DNA of 64,000 nucleotides, taken from NCBI RefSeq assembly GCF_000183745.1, contig NC_014761.1, forward strand, positions 434,001-498,000, in the 5' to 3' direction. The notes beneath the pieces are model-generated. The model was not told the DNA's origin, did no database searches, and was given only the letters and a program-made list of their open reading frames with translations. Source of the DNA: Oceanithermus profundus DSM 14977. Lineage in GTDB: Bacteria > Deinococcota > Deinococci > Deinococcales > Marinithermaceae. Position 1 is the first letter of the stretch; each line of letters begins with the position of its first letter. The position numbers and the translations under genes are program-made. Positions 36,533 to 44,184 of the stretch are shown here, piece by piece.

Positions 36533-36850
36533 CTACTTTTTCCGATGAAAAAGCCACAAAGCGAGCACGGCCCCCGACACGTCGGCCGCCCAGTCGGCCA
36601 GGCTGGCGTCGCGCCCGGGGACGAACGACTGGTGCCACTCGTCGCTGAGGCCGTAGAGCGCGGCCGCGGCGAGCGCCGGCGCCGGCGGCAGGCCGCCGGC
36701 GCGCAGCAGGCCTGCGAGCACCGCGTAGGTGATCAGGTGGGCCAGCTTGTCCCAGGGCGGCGGCAGGCCGACGCTGCTGCCGGGCTGGCTGGAGGCGGCG
36801 AAGATCAGCGCCGCCCAGGCGAGGGCGAGCAGCAGGAAGAACCGGTTCAA
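36533..36850 (-). CDS. VanZ-like membrane protein
   Basis: The 105-residue protein has about three to four hydrophobic helices and the VanZ-family pattern 'PPPWDKLAHLITYAVLAGLL' with 'LYGLSDEWHQSFVPGRDASL', in which the acidic and histidine residues are conserved. VanZ-like proteins are widespread; a few affect resistance to glycopeptides, but most have no assigned role. It overlaps the epimerase gene by four bases, so the two are cotranscribed. Confidence 0.85.
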   Translation of the reverse strand: MNRFFLLLALAWAALIFAASSQPGSSVGLPPPWDKLAHLITYAVLAGLLRAGGLPPAPALAAAALYGLSDEWHQSFVPGRDASLADWAADVSGAVLALWLFHRKK

Positions 36851-37242
36851 GCCCCCGCCTCGACGAACTCGACGAGCACGCCCCCGTACCAGCGCGGATG
36901 CACGAAGGCCACCCGGTGCCCCCCGAAGCCGCGGCGCGGCTCCTCGTCGATCAGGGGGGCGCCCGCGGCGGCGAGTTCGGCGAGCGTGCGCTCCAGGTCG
37001 GGGGTGGCGAAGGCCAGGTGGTGCAGGCCGGGTCCGCGGCGCTCCAGGAAGCGGCCCACGGGGGTCTCGGGGCCCAGCGGGACGAGCAGTTCGAGGCGGT
37101 GGCCTCCGCTGACCAGCATGAAGGCGTGGACGCCCTGCTGCGGCAGTTTTTCTTCGGCTTCGAGTGTGTAGCCGAGCGCCCGGTAGCGCTCGAGCATGGC
37201 CTCCGGTTCCGGGGTGGCGATGCCTACGTGGTGCAGGTCCAT
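36847..37242 (-). CDS. mce: Methylmalonyl-CoA epimerase
   Basis: The 131-residue enzyme is a glyoxalase-fold protein with the epimerase motifs 'LHHVGIATPEPEAML' at the start, 'RLELLVPLGPETPVGRFLER', 'GPGLHHLAFATPDLERTL' and 'VAFVHPRWYGGVLVEFVE', which carry the metal-binding histidines and glutamates. It interconverts (S)- and (R)-methylmalonyl-CoA in propionate and branched-chain breakdown. Methylmalonyl-CoA mutase is not in the window. The stop of this gene overlaps the start of the VanZ-like gene. Confidence 0.9.
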   Translation of the reverse strand: MDLHHVGIATPEPEAMLERYRALGYTLEAEEKLPQQGVHAFMLVSGGHRLELLVPLGPETPVGRFLERRGPGLHHLAFATPDLERTLAELAAAGAPLIDEEPRRGFGGHRVAFVHPRWYGGVLVEFVEAGA

Positions 37243-37246
37243 GCCT

Positions 37247-37459
37247 TCATTCTGCCCGACCGCGGTCCGCGGTGGAGCGGGCCGCCATTGCCGCCCGCAC
37301 CTTGCGCCGCCGCCGCGCCCGGGTCTCGGCGCGCTTGGCCTCGGCCACGTAGCGCAGCCACTCCGCTTGGTGCGAGGGCGCCAGCGCGCGCCAGGCGTCG
37401 AGGGCGGCGGGGTGGTCCGCCAGCTCCGCTTCCAGCCGGGCGCGTTCGTCGCGGTCCAC
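37247..37459 (-). CDS. Small YdeI/OmdA-like protein
   Basis: The 70-residue protein matches the C-terminal motif of the bacteriocin-protection YdeI/OmpD-associated family: 'LADHPAALDAWRALAPSHQA' then 'EWLRYVAEAKRAETRARRRR'. It is basic and helical. Other members carry this segment after a beta domain, so this is a short version. It overlaps the preceding gene by one base and lies four bases before the epimerase start, so it is part of the same transcript. Confidence 0.7.
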   Translation of the reverse strand: MDRDERARLEAELADHPAALDAWRALAPSHQAEWLRYVAEAKRAETRARRRRKVRAAMAARSTADRGRAE

Positions 37460-37749
37460 TAGTCGGCTCCGGCTTCGTTCAAGGCCTCCGCGTGCGGCGC
37501 CTTCCGGTCGGGGTCGACGCTGACGAGGTAGCCCTGCATGAGCAGCTCCATCGAGGTGGGCAGGGCGACGGCCAGGTAGCGCAGGAAGCGCTCCTCGTCG
37601 AGGTGCTCGTACCGCCTTCGGGCCTCGAGCACCCAGCGGCGCACGGCCTCGGGGAGGCGGGCTTCCCGGTCGAGGTCGGTCGTCAGCGGGCCGGTGTACT
37701 CGATCTGACGGTTGTAGCGGTTGCGTACGTAGAGGGTGCCCCGGTTCAT
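37459..37749 (-). CDS. Hypothetical protein
   Basis: The 96-residue protein begins 'MNRGTLYVRNRYNRQIEYTG', which could be a short beta hairpin, and continues with a charged helical part ('RRYEHLDEERFLRYLAVALP'). I recognise no family and see no signal peptide or membrane segment. GGAGGACG precedes the ATG at 37749; a longer frame to 37800 lacks a binding site. It lies in a run of minus-strand genes with tight spacing. Confidence 0.65.
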   Translation of the reverse strand: MNRGTLYVRNRYNRQIEYTGPLTTDLDREARLPEAVRRWVLEARRRYEHLDEERFLRYLAVALPTSMELLMQGYLVSVDPDRKAPHAEALNEAGAD

Positions 37750-37813
37750 CGTCCTCCTCAGCCTACCCCGCAGCGGCGCCGCGCGCTGCCGAATCTGCAC
37801 CGCTTCCGGAAGT

Positions 37814-38326
37814 TCATCCCCGCTCCTTGTCGGGGTTTTGGTTGTAGCGGGCGCTCTGGCCGGGCGGGATCGTCAGGAAGCGCCACGCAGGCCCCTTCAG
37901 GTGCCGCCCCAGCAGCACGATCTGGCCGACGTGGTAGGCCAGGTGCGCCAGCGACCGCGCCAGCGCCTCCTCGACGCTGAAGCCTACGCCGCGGATCGTG
38001 ACCCGCCGGGTGCGGTCCGCCTCGCCGAGCGCCAGCGCCTCCCGTTCCACGATCGCCCACGCCTCGCGCCAGGCGTGCTCCAGCTCGCTCCGGCTCGCTC
38101 CGGAGGCGTCGAACTCGGCCTCGCGTTCGCGCCAGGGCTTCTCGCCGTCCTCGCTGAGGAAGTTCGTGAAACGGGAGCGCAGGTTGCCCGAGAGGTGCTT
38201 CCATAGGTCGGCCACCGCGTTCTCGCCGGGGCCCAGGCGGGTGAACAGCGCCTCGTCGTCGAGCTGGGCCACCGCCTCTTCGAGCATTCGCTTGTACCGC
38301 CGGAATTCCTGCGCGTAGGGTTGCAT
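37814..38326 (-). CDS. DinB-like (DUF1572) protein
   Basis: The 170-residue protein matches the DinB-like four-helix family DUF1572: 'KHLSGNLRSRFTNFLSEDGE', then 'ARSLAHLAYHVGQIVLLGRH'. The histidines in 'LWKHLSGN' and 'HLAYHVGQ' form the expected metal triad. It is cytoplasmic. Relatives include thiol transferases for bacillithiol, but the role here is open. AAGGAGGAGG precedes the ATG, ten bases after the stop of the glycosidase-like gene. Confidence 0.82.
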   Translation of the reverse strand: MQPYAQEFRRYKRMLEEAVAQLDDEALFTRLGPGENAVADLWKHLSGNLRSRFTNFLSEDGEKPWREREAEFDASGASRSELEHAWREAWAIVEREALALGEADRTRRVTIRGVGFSVEEALARSLAHLAYHVGQIVLLGRHLKGPAWRFLTIPPGQSARYNQNPDKERG

Positions 38327-38335
38327 GCCTCCTCC

Positions 38336-39505
38336 TTATTGCGGCGAGGTCCGGAGCCGGCGGCGGATCCGGTCCCAGGTCTGCAGCGCGGGCTTGGGCC
38401 GCCCGTCCGCGTCGGTCAGGCCCATGCGGGTGAACATCCCCAGGGTTTGCAGGTCGCGGTCGCTGCCGATCGCCTCCCGGTAGGCCTCCAGGTCCAGGTC
38501 GTTGTAGAGCAGGTAGATCCAGAACGCGAGCCGCGGGCCCAGCTGGTCGGCGACGGCGTTCAGGTAGGCGATCTGGTTTTGGTCCGAGCCGGGCCGGCGC
38601 CCCGAGCCGCGGGAGGCGCAGCCGCCCTCGCCCAGCGCGAGCGGACGGTCGGTGCGCCGGGCGAGCGGGGCGTAGTACCCCGCCCCCGGGGCGCGGCCGC
38701 CGAGCCAGAGGCAGGGGTAGGAGGAGATCACCCAGAGGTCGAGCCGGGGCTCGAAGGCCTCGATCAGGCTCCAGTCGGGACCTCCGGGGGCGGCCCGCAG
38801 CTCGTCCCACTGGAAGGTGGTGAAGACGCGGGTGGCGGGCGAGGCGCGCTTGACCGCCGCGTAGGTCTCCAGGTAGAGCGAGACCAGGTGGGGCGCGTCC
38901 TCCGGATGGGCGGTCATGTAGGTGTTGACCTCCGAGCCCAGGCCCAGGTAGCGGGGGCGGTACGTGCGTGCGATCCGCACGGCGAAGTTCTTGAAGGCCC
39001 GGCGGATGCGCGGGTCCGCGAAGCTGGGCGGCCCCCAGGCCGCGGGCACCCCCTGAAAGGCGCGGCGGTCGAGGCCGTTGAGGGCGTCGACCACGAAGAT
39101 GGGCTCGAGCCCCTGCTCGCGGCTCAGCCGCACCAGGTTGGCCAGGTCGGCGAAGCGGCGCGAGTCGGCCTCGGGGCCGCGCTCGAACGCCTCCCAGGGG
39201 ACGTTGCGCTGGAGCAGCACGGCGTCGGCGTGGCGTCCGATGCCGCGCAGGGTGGCGAGCAGGCTGGACCACTCGATGCGGGCGGGCGAGGGGAAGAAGC
39301 CCATCCAGGGGCCGTCCTGGGCCCGCACGGGGCCCGGGTAGGCCAGAAGGGCCGCCAGCAGCAGCGCGGCCCAAGGCCGCCCCTGCCCGCTCAACGGCGG
39401 TCGTCCCTTCGCACCTGCCTGGCTGCGTGCACCCCGCGGCCCTCCCTCCCCGAGGCCGGCGACCGGGCGTTCCCGGTGCGCCGGGCGCGGACGGTTTGCT
39501 TCCAT
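38336..39505 (-). CDS. Secreted glycoside-hydrolase-like TIM-barrel protein
   Basis: The frame of 389 codons has a hydrophobic signal-like segment (PWAALLLAALLAYPGPVRA) only at residues 44-62, so the true start may be a later TTG at about 39394 rather than ATG 39505. The mature part looks like a TIM-barrel glycosidase: 'YLGLGSEVNTYMTAHPED' with a candidate acid Glu after strand 4, and 'RPLALGEGGCASRG' with a candidate nucleophile Glu after strand 7. The order fits clan GH-A. I cannot name the family or substrate. It begins after the cold-shock terminator. Confidence 0.65.
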   Translation of the reverse strand: MEANRPRPAHRERPVAGLGEGGPRGARSQAGAKGRPPLSGQGRPWAALLLAALLAYPGPVRAQDGPWMGFFPSPARIEWSSLLATLRGIGRHADAVLLQRNVPWEAFERGPEADSRRFADLANLVRLSREQGLEPIFVVDALNGLDRRAFQGVPAAWGPPSFADPRIRRAFKNFAVRIARTYRPRYLGLGSEVNTYMTAHPEDAPHLVSLYLETYAAVKRASPATRVFTTFQWDELRAAPGGPDWSLIEAFEPRLDLWVISSYPCLWLGGRAPGAGYYAPLARRTDRPLALGEGGCASRGSGRRPGSDQNQIAYLNAVADQLGPRLAFWIYLLYNDLDLEAYREAIGSDRDLQTLGMFTRMGLTDADGRPKPALQTWDRIRRRLRTSPQ

Positions 39506-39540
39506 CCTACCGCGCCCCGCCCCGAGGGCACGGAGGGCCC

Positions 39541-39568
39541 AAAAACAAAGGCGCCCGCAGGCGCCTTT
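39541..39568 (-). terminator. Terminator of the cold-shock gene
   Basis: A 9-bp stem (39547-39555 with 39560-39568, loop CGCA) is followed on the minus strand by TTTGTTTTT, counting the last stem bases. Confidence 0.85.
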
Positions 39569-39587
39569 GGTCGGTTGCGGGTTCAGG

Positions 39588-39803
39588 CTAGTAGCCCGCG
39601 GACTCCACCACGGTCACGTTCGCGGCCGAGGGGCCCTTGGGGCCATCTTCCACTTCGAACTCCACGACGTCGCCTTCGTTGAGGGTGCGGAAACCCGAGG
39701 AGTTGATGGCGCTGAAGTGCACGAACACGTCGCTGCCACCTTCGCGCTCAATGAAACCATAGCCTTTTTCCGCGTTGAACCACTTCACTTTACCTTTTTC
39801 CAT
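39588..39803 (-). CDS. Cold-shock domain protein
   Basis: The 71-residue protein has both RNA-binding motifs of the CspA family: '[18 protein letters not shown]' (RNP1 region KGYGFIE) and '[15 protein letters not shown]' (RNP2 VFVHF). It binds single-stranded RNA and DNA and acts as an RNA chaperone. AAAGGAGC precedes ATG 39803. A leader of about 90 bases starts after a TACAAT box and holds a GCCC-GAAA-GGGC hairpin just before the ribosome binding site. Confidence 0.96.
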   Translation of the reverse strand: MEKGKVKWFNAEKGYGFIEREGGSDVFVHFSAINSSGFRTLNEGDVVEFEVEDGPKGPSAANVTVVESAGY

Positions 39804-39899
39804 TACTGCTCCTTTACTCCTGCCCTTTCGGGCAACGCACGGGGGCTGGGCGATGAGACTTACCAATTTGGCCACCACAGCTTTCCCGCAGCGCGCTTC

Positions 39900-39905
39900 A
39901 TTGTA
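39900..39905 (-). promoter_or_regulatory. -10 box TACAAT of the cold-shock gene
   Basis: On the minus strand TACAAT lies about 96 bases before ATG 39803, giving a leader of about 90 bases like those of other cold-shock mRNAs. Confidence 0.55.
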
Positions 39906-39943
39906 GCACAGATGTCCGCCGCCGCATTTGCGGGGCATGTGAA

Positions 39944-39973
39944 GCACCCCCCGCGGCCGGCCGCGGGGGGTGC
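39944..39973 (-). terminator. 30-base perfect palindrome after leuS
   Basis: GCACCCCCCGCGGCC at 39944-39958 is followed directly by its reverse complement. It lies 13 bases past the leuS stop and could end that transcript, though no T-run follows. Confidence 0.6.
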
Positions 39974-39986
39974 GGGATCGGGCCCT

Positions 39987-42617
39987 TCAGCCCTTGGCCA
40001 CGAGGTTGACGAGCTTTCCGGGAACGTAGATCTCCTTGACGAGCTGCTTGCCCTCGAGGTGGCGGCGGACGTTTTCGTGCGCCTTGGCGCGGGCGATCGC
40101 CTCGTCCTTGTCGATCTCAGCGGGCACCTCGATCCGCGCCCGCACCTTGCCGTTCACCTGCACCACCAGGGTGAGGGTGTCGGCGGCCAGGGCGGCCTCG
40201 TCGTAGGTCGGCCAGCGGGCGTCGAAGACCGAGTTCTCGTTGAAGCGGTGCCACAGCTCCTCGGCGATGTGGGGGGCGAAGGGGGCCAGGAGCTGCAGGT
40301 AGCCCAGCACCGCGTTCTTGTAGACCGCGTTCGCCTCGCTCGTCTTGCGGAAGTCGTAGAGCGCGTTGAGCATCTCCATGAGCGCGGCGATGGCGGTGTT
40401 GAAGCGCAGGCCCTCGACGTCCTCGGTGACCTTCTTGATCGTCTGGTTGAGCTTGCGGTAGAGGGTCTTGTCCGCGCCCTCGAGCCGGGCGGGGTCGAAG
40501 GCCTCGGGGGCCTGGCGCAGGGCTTCTTCGTCCTCCACCACCCGCCGCCAGACGCGGTTCAAGAACCGCCAGGCGCCCTGCACGCCCTCCTCGGTCCAGA
40601 CCATCTCCTTCTCCGGCGGGGCGGCGAAGAGGATGGTCACGCGGGCGATGTCGGCGCCCTGCTCGCGCACGAAGGGACCGACCATCACGCCGTTGCCCAG
40701 TGACTTGCTCATCACCGCCGGCTTCCAGAAGTGGAGGTGGCCGTCCTCGCCCTCGCGCAGCTCGGCGCCCATCTTCTTCACGTCGTCCCGGCTCAGCTCG
40801 GAGGTCTCCAGCTCCAGGCGGATGCGCGCCTCCTCGCTCAGGCGCACGCGCTCGCCCTCGACCTGGACGGGGCCGTAGTCGGTCCAGCCCATGACCATGC
40901 CCTGGGTGAAGAGGCGTTCGAAGGGCTCGTCCACCGCGACCATCTTCTGGTCGTGGAAGAACTTGGTGAAGAAGCGCGAATAGAGGAGGTGCAGCACCGC
41001 GTGCTCGATGCCGCCGATGTACTGGTCGACGGGCATCCAGTAGTCGGCCTTGTCGCGCGCGAAGGGCCGGCGCTCGTTGTGGGCGTCGGTGTAGCGCAGG
41101 TAGTACCACGACGAGTCGAAGAAGGTGTCCATGGTGTCGGCGTCGCGCCGCGCCGGGCCGCCGCACTTGGGGCAGGTGGTGCGGATGAACTCGGGGTGGG
41201 CCTCGAGCGGGCTCTTGCCCTGGGGCCGGATCTGCTCGACGTCCTTGATCTCGGGCAGCTCGACCGGCAGCTGGTCCTCGGGGACCGGAACCACGCCGCA
41301 GTTCTCGCAGTGAATCATCGGGATGGGCGTGCCCCAGTAACGCTGGCGGCTGATCAGCCAGTCGCGCAGCCGGTAGGTGACCGTGGCCTCGCCCAGCCCC
41401 TTCGCGGCGAGCCACTCGGTGATCTTCTTCTTGCCCTCCTCGCTGGGCAGGCCCGTGAACTCGCCCGAGTTGATCATGACGCCGGGGCCCTCGTAGGCGG
41501 CCTCGAGCGGCTCGGGCAGGTCCTCGCCCTCGGGCTTGACGACCGGGACGATCTCGAGCCCGAACTTGCGGGCGAACTCGAAGTCGCGCTGGTCGTGGGC
41601 CGGCACCGCCATGATGGCCCCGGTGCCGTAGCCGTAGAGCACGTAGTCGGCGGTCCAGATGGGCACCTTCCGGCCGTTCACCGGATTTATGGCGTAGGCG
41701 CCGGTGAAGACGCCGGTCTTCTCCCGGTCTTCGGTCTGGCGTTCGATCTCGCTCTTGAGCTGCGAGGCGCGGACGTATTCTTCCACCTCGGCGCGGCGCT
41801 CGGGGGTGGCGAGCTCGAGCGTCAGCGGGTGTTCAGGGGCGATGACCATGAAGGTGGCCCCGAAGAGGGTGTCGGGCCGGGTGGTGAAGACCTCGAGCGC
41901 CTCGTCCCGGCCCTCGAGCGCGAACTTCACCGTGGCCCCCTCGCTGCGCCCGATCCAGGCGCGCTGCATCGCCTTCACCTTCTCGGGCCAGTGCTCCAGC
42001 TTGTCCAGGTCGTCGAGCAGCCGGTCGGCGTAGGCGGTGATCTTCAGGTACCACTGCTCCAGGTTCTTCTTCTCGACCAGGGTGTCCTCGTGGCGCCAGC
42101 AGCGCCCCTCGACGACCTGCTCGTTGGCCAGCACCGTCTGGCACTTGGGGCACCAGTTCACCAACCCGCCGGCGCGGTAGACCAGCCCCGCCTCGTACAT
42201 CTTGATGAAGATCCACTGGTTCCAGCGGTAGTAGTCGGGGGTGCAGGTGGTCACCTCGCGGTCCCAGTCGTAGAGGATCCCCATCAGGTTCAGCGATTCC
42301 TTGGCCTTGGCGATGTTGTCGAAGGTCCAGTCGGCCGGGTGCTTGCCGAACTTGAGGGCGGCGTTCTCGGCCGGCAGGCCGAAGGCGTCCCACCCCATGG
42401 GGTGGAGCACGCTGTACCCCTGCTGCTTCTTGAAGCGGGCCAGGGCGTCGCCCATGGTGTAGTTCTTGAGGTGGCCCATGTGCAGGTCGCCCGAAGGGTA
42501 GGGGAACATCTCCAGGACGTAGTACTTCGCCCCTTCCTCGCGGGCCTTCATCAGGCCGCGCTCTTCCCAGAAACGCTGCCATTTGGGTTCGATCGCGTGG
42601 GGGTTGTATTTGCTCAT
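39987..42617 (-). CDS. leuS: Leucyl-tRNA synthetase
   Basis: The 876-residue class I synthetase charges tRNA-Leu. It has the HIGH motif as HMGH in '[20 protein letters not shown]', the KMSKS loop as VMSKS in '[16 protein letters not shown]', a CP1 editing domain (about residues 230-415, with '[20 protein letters not shown]') and a tRNA-binding C-terminus ending '[15 protein letters not shown]'. Cysteines at 'WCPKCQTVL' and '[12 protein letters not shown]' suggest zinc sites. It is preceded by an attenuator-like leader with its own leader peptide. GGAGGAACG precedes the ATG. Confidence 0.97.
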   Translation of the reverse strand: MSKYNPHAIEPKWQRFWEERGLMKAREEGAKYYVLEMFPYPSGDLHMGHLKNYTMGDALARFKKQQGYSVLHPMGWDAFGLPAENAALKFGKHPADWTFDNIAKAKESLNLMGILYDWDREVTTCTPDYYRWNQWIFIKMYEAGLVYRAGGLVNWCPKCQTVLANEQVVEGRCWRHEDTLVEKKNLEQWYLKITAYADRLLDDLDKLEHWPEKVKAMQRAWIGRSEGATVKFALEGRDEALEVFTTRPDTLFGATFMVIAPEHPLTLELATPERRAEVEEYVRASQLKSEIERQTEDREKTGVFTGAYAINPVNGRKVPIWTADYVLYGYGTGAIMAVPAHDQRDFEFARKFGLEIVPVVKPEGEDLPEPLEAAYEGPGVMINSGEFTGLPSEEGKKKITEWLAAKGLGEATVTYRLRDWLISRQRYWGTPIPMIHCENCGVVPVPEDQLPVELPEIKDVEQIRPQGKSPLEAHPEFIRTTCPKCGGPARRDADTMDTFFDSSWYYLRYTDAHNERRPFARDKADYWMPVDQYIGGIEHAVLHLLYSRFFTKFFHDQKMVAVDEPFERLFTQGMVMGWTDYGPVQVEGERVRLSEEARIRLELETSELSRDDVKKMGAELREGEDGHLHFWKPAVMSKSLGNGVMVGPFVREQGADIARVTILFAAPPEKEMVWTEEGVQGAWRFLNRVWRRVVEDEEALRQAPEAFDPARLEGADKTLYRKLNQTIKKVTEDVEGLRFNTAIAALMEMLNALYDFRKTSEANAVYKNAVLGYLQLLAPFAPHIAEELWHRFNENSVFDARWPTYDEAALAADTLTLVVQVNGKVRARIEVPAEIDKDEAIARAKAHENVRRHLEGKQLVKEIYVPGKLVNLVAKG

Positions 42618-42636
42618 CGTTCCTCCGGTGAAGCCT

Positions 42637-42726
42637 AAAAAACCCTCCCGCAGCAGGGGAGGGAGCGGACCCGTAGGGCTCCCTCAGGCGGGGGGTAGGC
42701 CGGTGCGCGTCATCGCTAAGAGTATA
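42637..42726 (-). promoter_or_regulatory. leuS: leuS leader: promoter, leader peptide and attenuator
   Basis: On the minus strand TATACT (42726-42721) is followed after seven bases by a nine-codon ORF. Its stop overlaps the start of GAGGGAGC (+ strand 42678-42685), which pairs with GCTCCCTC (42659-42666) as an antiterminator. The latter overlaps CCCTCCC (42657-42663), which pairs with GGGAGGG (42643-42649) followed by six T (42642-42637) as a terminator. The two stems exclude each other. Confidence 0.75.
42684..42713 (-). CDS. leuS leader peptide MTRTGLPPA
   Basis: The ORF ATG-ACG-CGC-ACC-GGC-CTA-CCC-CCC-GCC-TGA has one leucine codon, CTA, which is rare in this GC-rich window. It is leaderless by position (seven bases after TATACT). 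Two prolines follow the leucine, which may add to pausing. The stop codon abuts the antiterminator stem, so a ribosome that finishes would cover that stem. This supports a role in sensing leucine supply for leuS, but translation is not proven. Confidence 0.6.
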   Translation of the reverse strand: MTRTGLPPA

Positions 42727-42756
42727 CGCTCGCGTGCATGGAAAAAACAAAGATGA

Positions 42757-42762
42757 TATAAC
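42757..42762 (+). promoter_or_regulatory. -10-like TATAAC before the hydrolase lipoprotein
   Basis: TATAAC lies 24 bases before ATG 42787, divergent from the leuS promoter 31 bases away. GGGAGGTG lies in between. Confidence 0.45.
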
Positions 42763-42786
42763 GACGTAAACCGTTTGGGAGGTGCT

Positions 42787-43683
42787 ATGAAAAAGCTTAT
42801 CGGATTCGTTGCGTTGTTCGCCCTGCTCGTGCTTTCCGCCTGCACCGGGCCGGCGGCGGGCAAGCCGGCCTACGCCCCCGAACCGCGCGTCGCCGGGGAA
42901 GCCGGCCTGGCCCTCGCCGTGCCCGACGTGGTGCTCTTCGCCGTCTCCGGCCGTTGCGGCGTGCCCTGCGACGGCGCACCCACAGGCAACTACGACTACC
43001 TGACCGAGCGCGGCACCGCCCAGGCGGTGGCCCAGGCGTTCCGCGACCTGGGCCGGAGCGTCCTCGTGCTCACCTACAGCTCGCACCTCTACAACCACTA
43101 CTCCTCGATCAGCGGCGCCTACGAGTACGGTTTCCTGCAGCTCGAGGCCGACTTCGACTGGGTGCGGCGCAACTGGCCCGGCAGCCGGCGGGTGCTTCTG
43201 GGCCATTCCCACGGCACCAACTGGACCCACAACCTGCTGCGCGCCCACCCCGGCTGGACCGCCGACTACCTGATCGACCTCGACGGCATCTGCGCGCTCT
43301 GGGAAGGCGACAACCGCCCGTACTTCGACGATTTCTACGCCCGCTACGGCAACCCCTGGCCGGTGGACCTGTCCGAGAGCTGCGACGTCGAGCCCATCGA
43401 GAAGTACTGGTGGTGGACCTCGTACTACAGCGCCAAGGACGTGGCCTACCCCGGCGCGACCTACAACCTCGAGGTGCAGTCGGCCCGCCTCCTGGCCGCG
43501 GACGTGCAGCCGGAGGGGAACACCAGCCTGGTCTTCGACTACACCGACAACATCCGCCTGGACGCGGGGTACTGGAACGTCTGGACCTACGTCGCCGACG
43601 AGGACCACAACGGCATCACCTACCCGGGGTCGAGCGCCCTCGACTGGGTGCGGTCGCGCATCGCCGCGCTGGGCCTGCCCTAG
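42787..43683 (+). CDS. Alpha/beta-hydrolase-like lipoprotein
   Basis: The 298-residue protein has a lipobox LLVLSAC (cysteine 19). The core resembles an alpha/beta hydrolase: the nucleophile elbow is GHSHGTN ('RRVLLGHSHGTNWTHNLL'), with a candidate acid in 'YLIDLDGICAL' and a candidate histidine in 'VADEDHNGITYPG'. Cysteine pairs ('SGRCGVPCDG') suggest disulfides outside the membrane. It may be a surface esterase or lipase; the substrate is unknown. ATG 42787 is chosen because GGGAGGTG is just upstream. It is divergent from leuS. Confidence 0.75.
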   Translation: MKKLIGFVALFALLVLSACTGPAAGKPAYAPEPRVAGEAGLALAVPDVVLFAVSGRCGVPCDGAPTGNYDYLTERGTAQAVAQAFRDLGRSVLVLTYSSHLYNHYSSISGAYEYGFLQLEADFDWVRRNWPGSRRVLLGHSHGTNWTHNLLRAHPGWTADYLIDLDGICALWEGDNRPYFDDFYARYGNPWPVDLSESCDVEPIEKYWWWTSYYSAKDVAYPGATYNLEVQSARLLAADVQPEGNTSLVFDYTDNIRLDAGYWNVWTYVADEDHNGITYPGSSALDWVRSRIAALGLP

Positions 43684-43715
43684 GCACTCCTCACCGGCCT
43701 TCACCCCGCGCGTCC

Positions 43716-43721
43716 TAGACT
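43716..43721 (+). promoter_or_regulatory. merR: Leaderless -10 box TAGACT of merR
   Basis: TAGACT is followed by five bases and the ATG at 43727. Confidence 0.5.
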
Positions 43722-43726
43722 GGGGC

Positions 43727-44131
43727 ATGCTGCGGATCGGCGAACTGGCGCGCGCCGCCGGCGTCTCGGTGGACACGCTGCGCTTCTACGAGCGCCGCGG
43801 CCTCCTGCGGCCGGCGGCGCGCAGCACGGCGGGCTACCGCCTCTACGACGAGGCGGCCCTGCGGCGCCTGGACTTCATCCGGCGGGCGGGGGCCCTGGGC
43901 TTCACCCTCCGCGAGGTGGCCGGATTGCTGGAGGTGATGGAGGAGGGGCAGCCGCCCTGCGCTCACGTGCGCGCCCTGCTTGAGGGCAAGCTCGCCGCCC
44001 TGGAAGAGCGGATGCGCGAGCTCGAGGCCCTGCGGCGGGAGCTGGCCGAGCGGCTTGCCTGGGCGCGCGCCCACCCCGACCCCGCCTGCGACGGCGCGGA
44101 CGCCTGCGTCTACCTCGACCCGCCCGCCTGA
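43727..44131 (+). CDS. merR: MerR-family metal-responsive regulator
   Basis: The 134-residue protein has the MerR winged helix ('LRIGELARAAGVSVDTLRFY', then ERRGLLRPAARS), a long dimer helix and cysteines C78, C121 and C127, placed much like the three mercury-binding cysteines of Tn501 MerR (C82, C117, C126). It would repress merA and, with Hg(II) bound, twist the promoter to activate it. The operator lies just downstream, before merA, in the same orientation, unlike the divergent Tn501 layout. A zinc, cadmium or lead sensor is possible from the cysteines, but the target gene argues for mercury. Confidence 0.85.
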   Translation: MLRIGELARAAGVSVDTLRFYERRGLLRPAARSTAGYRLYDEAALRRLDFIRRAGALGFTLREVAGLLEVMEEGQPPCAHVRALLEGKLAALEERMRELEALRRELAERLAWARAHPDPACDGADACVYLDPPA

Positions 44132-44134
44132 GGC

Positions 44135-44166
44135 TTGACCCTGGACCGCGGTCCAGGGTCTAGGCT
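44135..44166 (+). promoter_or_regulatory. MerR-type operator and promoter of merA
   Basis: TTGACC (44135-44140) and TAGGCT (44161-44166) are separated by 20 bases, the over-long spacer of MerR promoters. A perfect 24-bp palindrome, GACCCTGGACCG and its complement, spans 44137-44160. Confidence 0.9.
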
Positions 44167-44184
44167 GAACCCGGGAGGTGGGGG

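Noticed and set aside
42618-42726. T-box riboswitch before leuS
   Set aside because: The conserved T-box sequence and specifier loop are absent. The leader ORF and two exclusive stems explain the region better.
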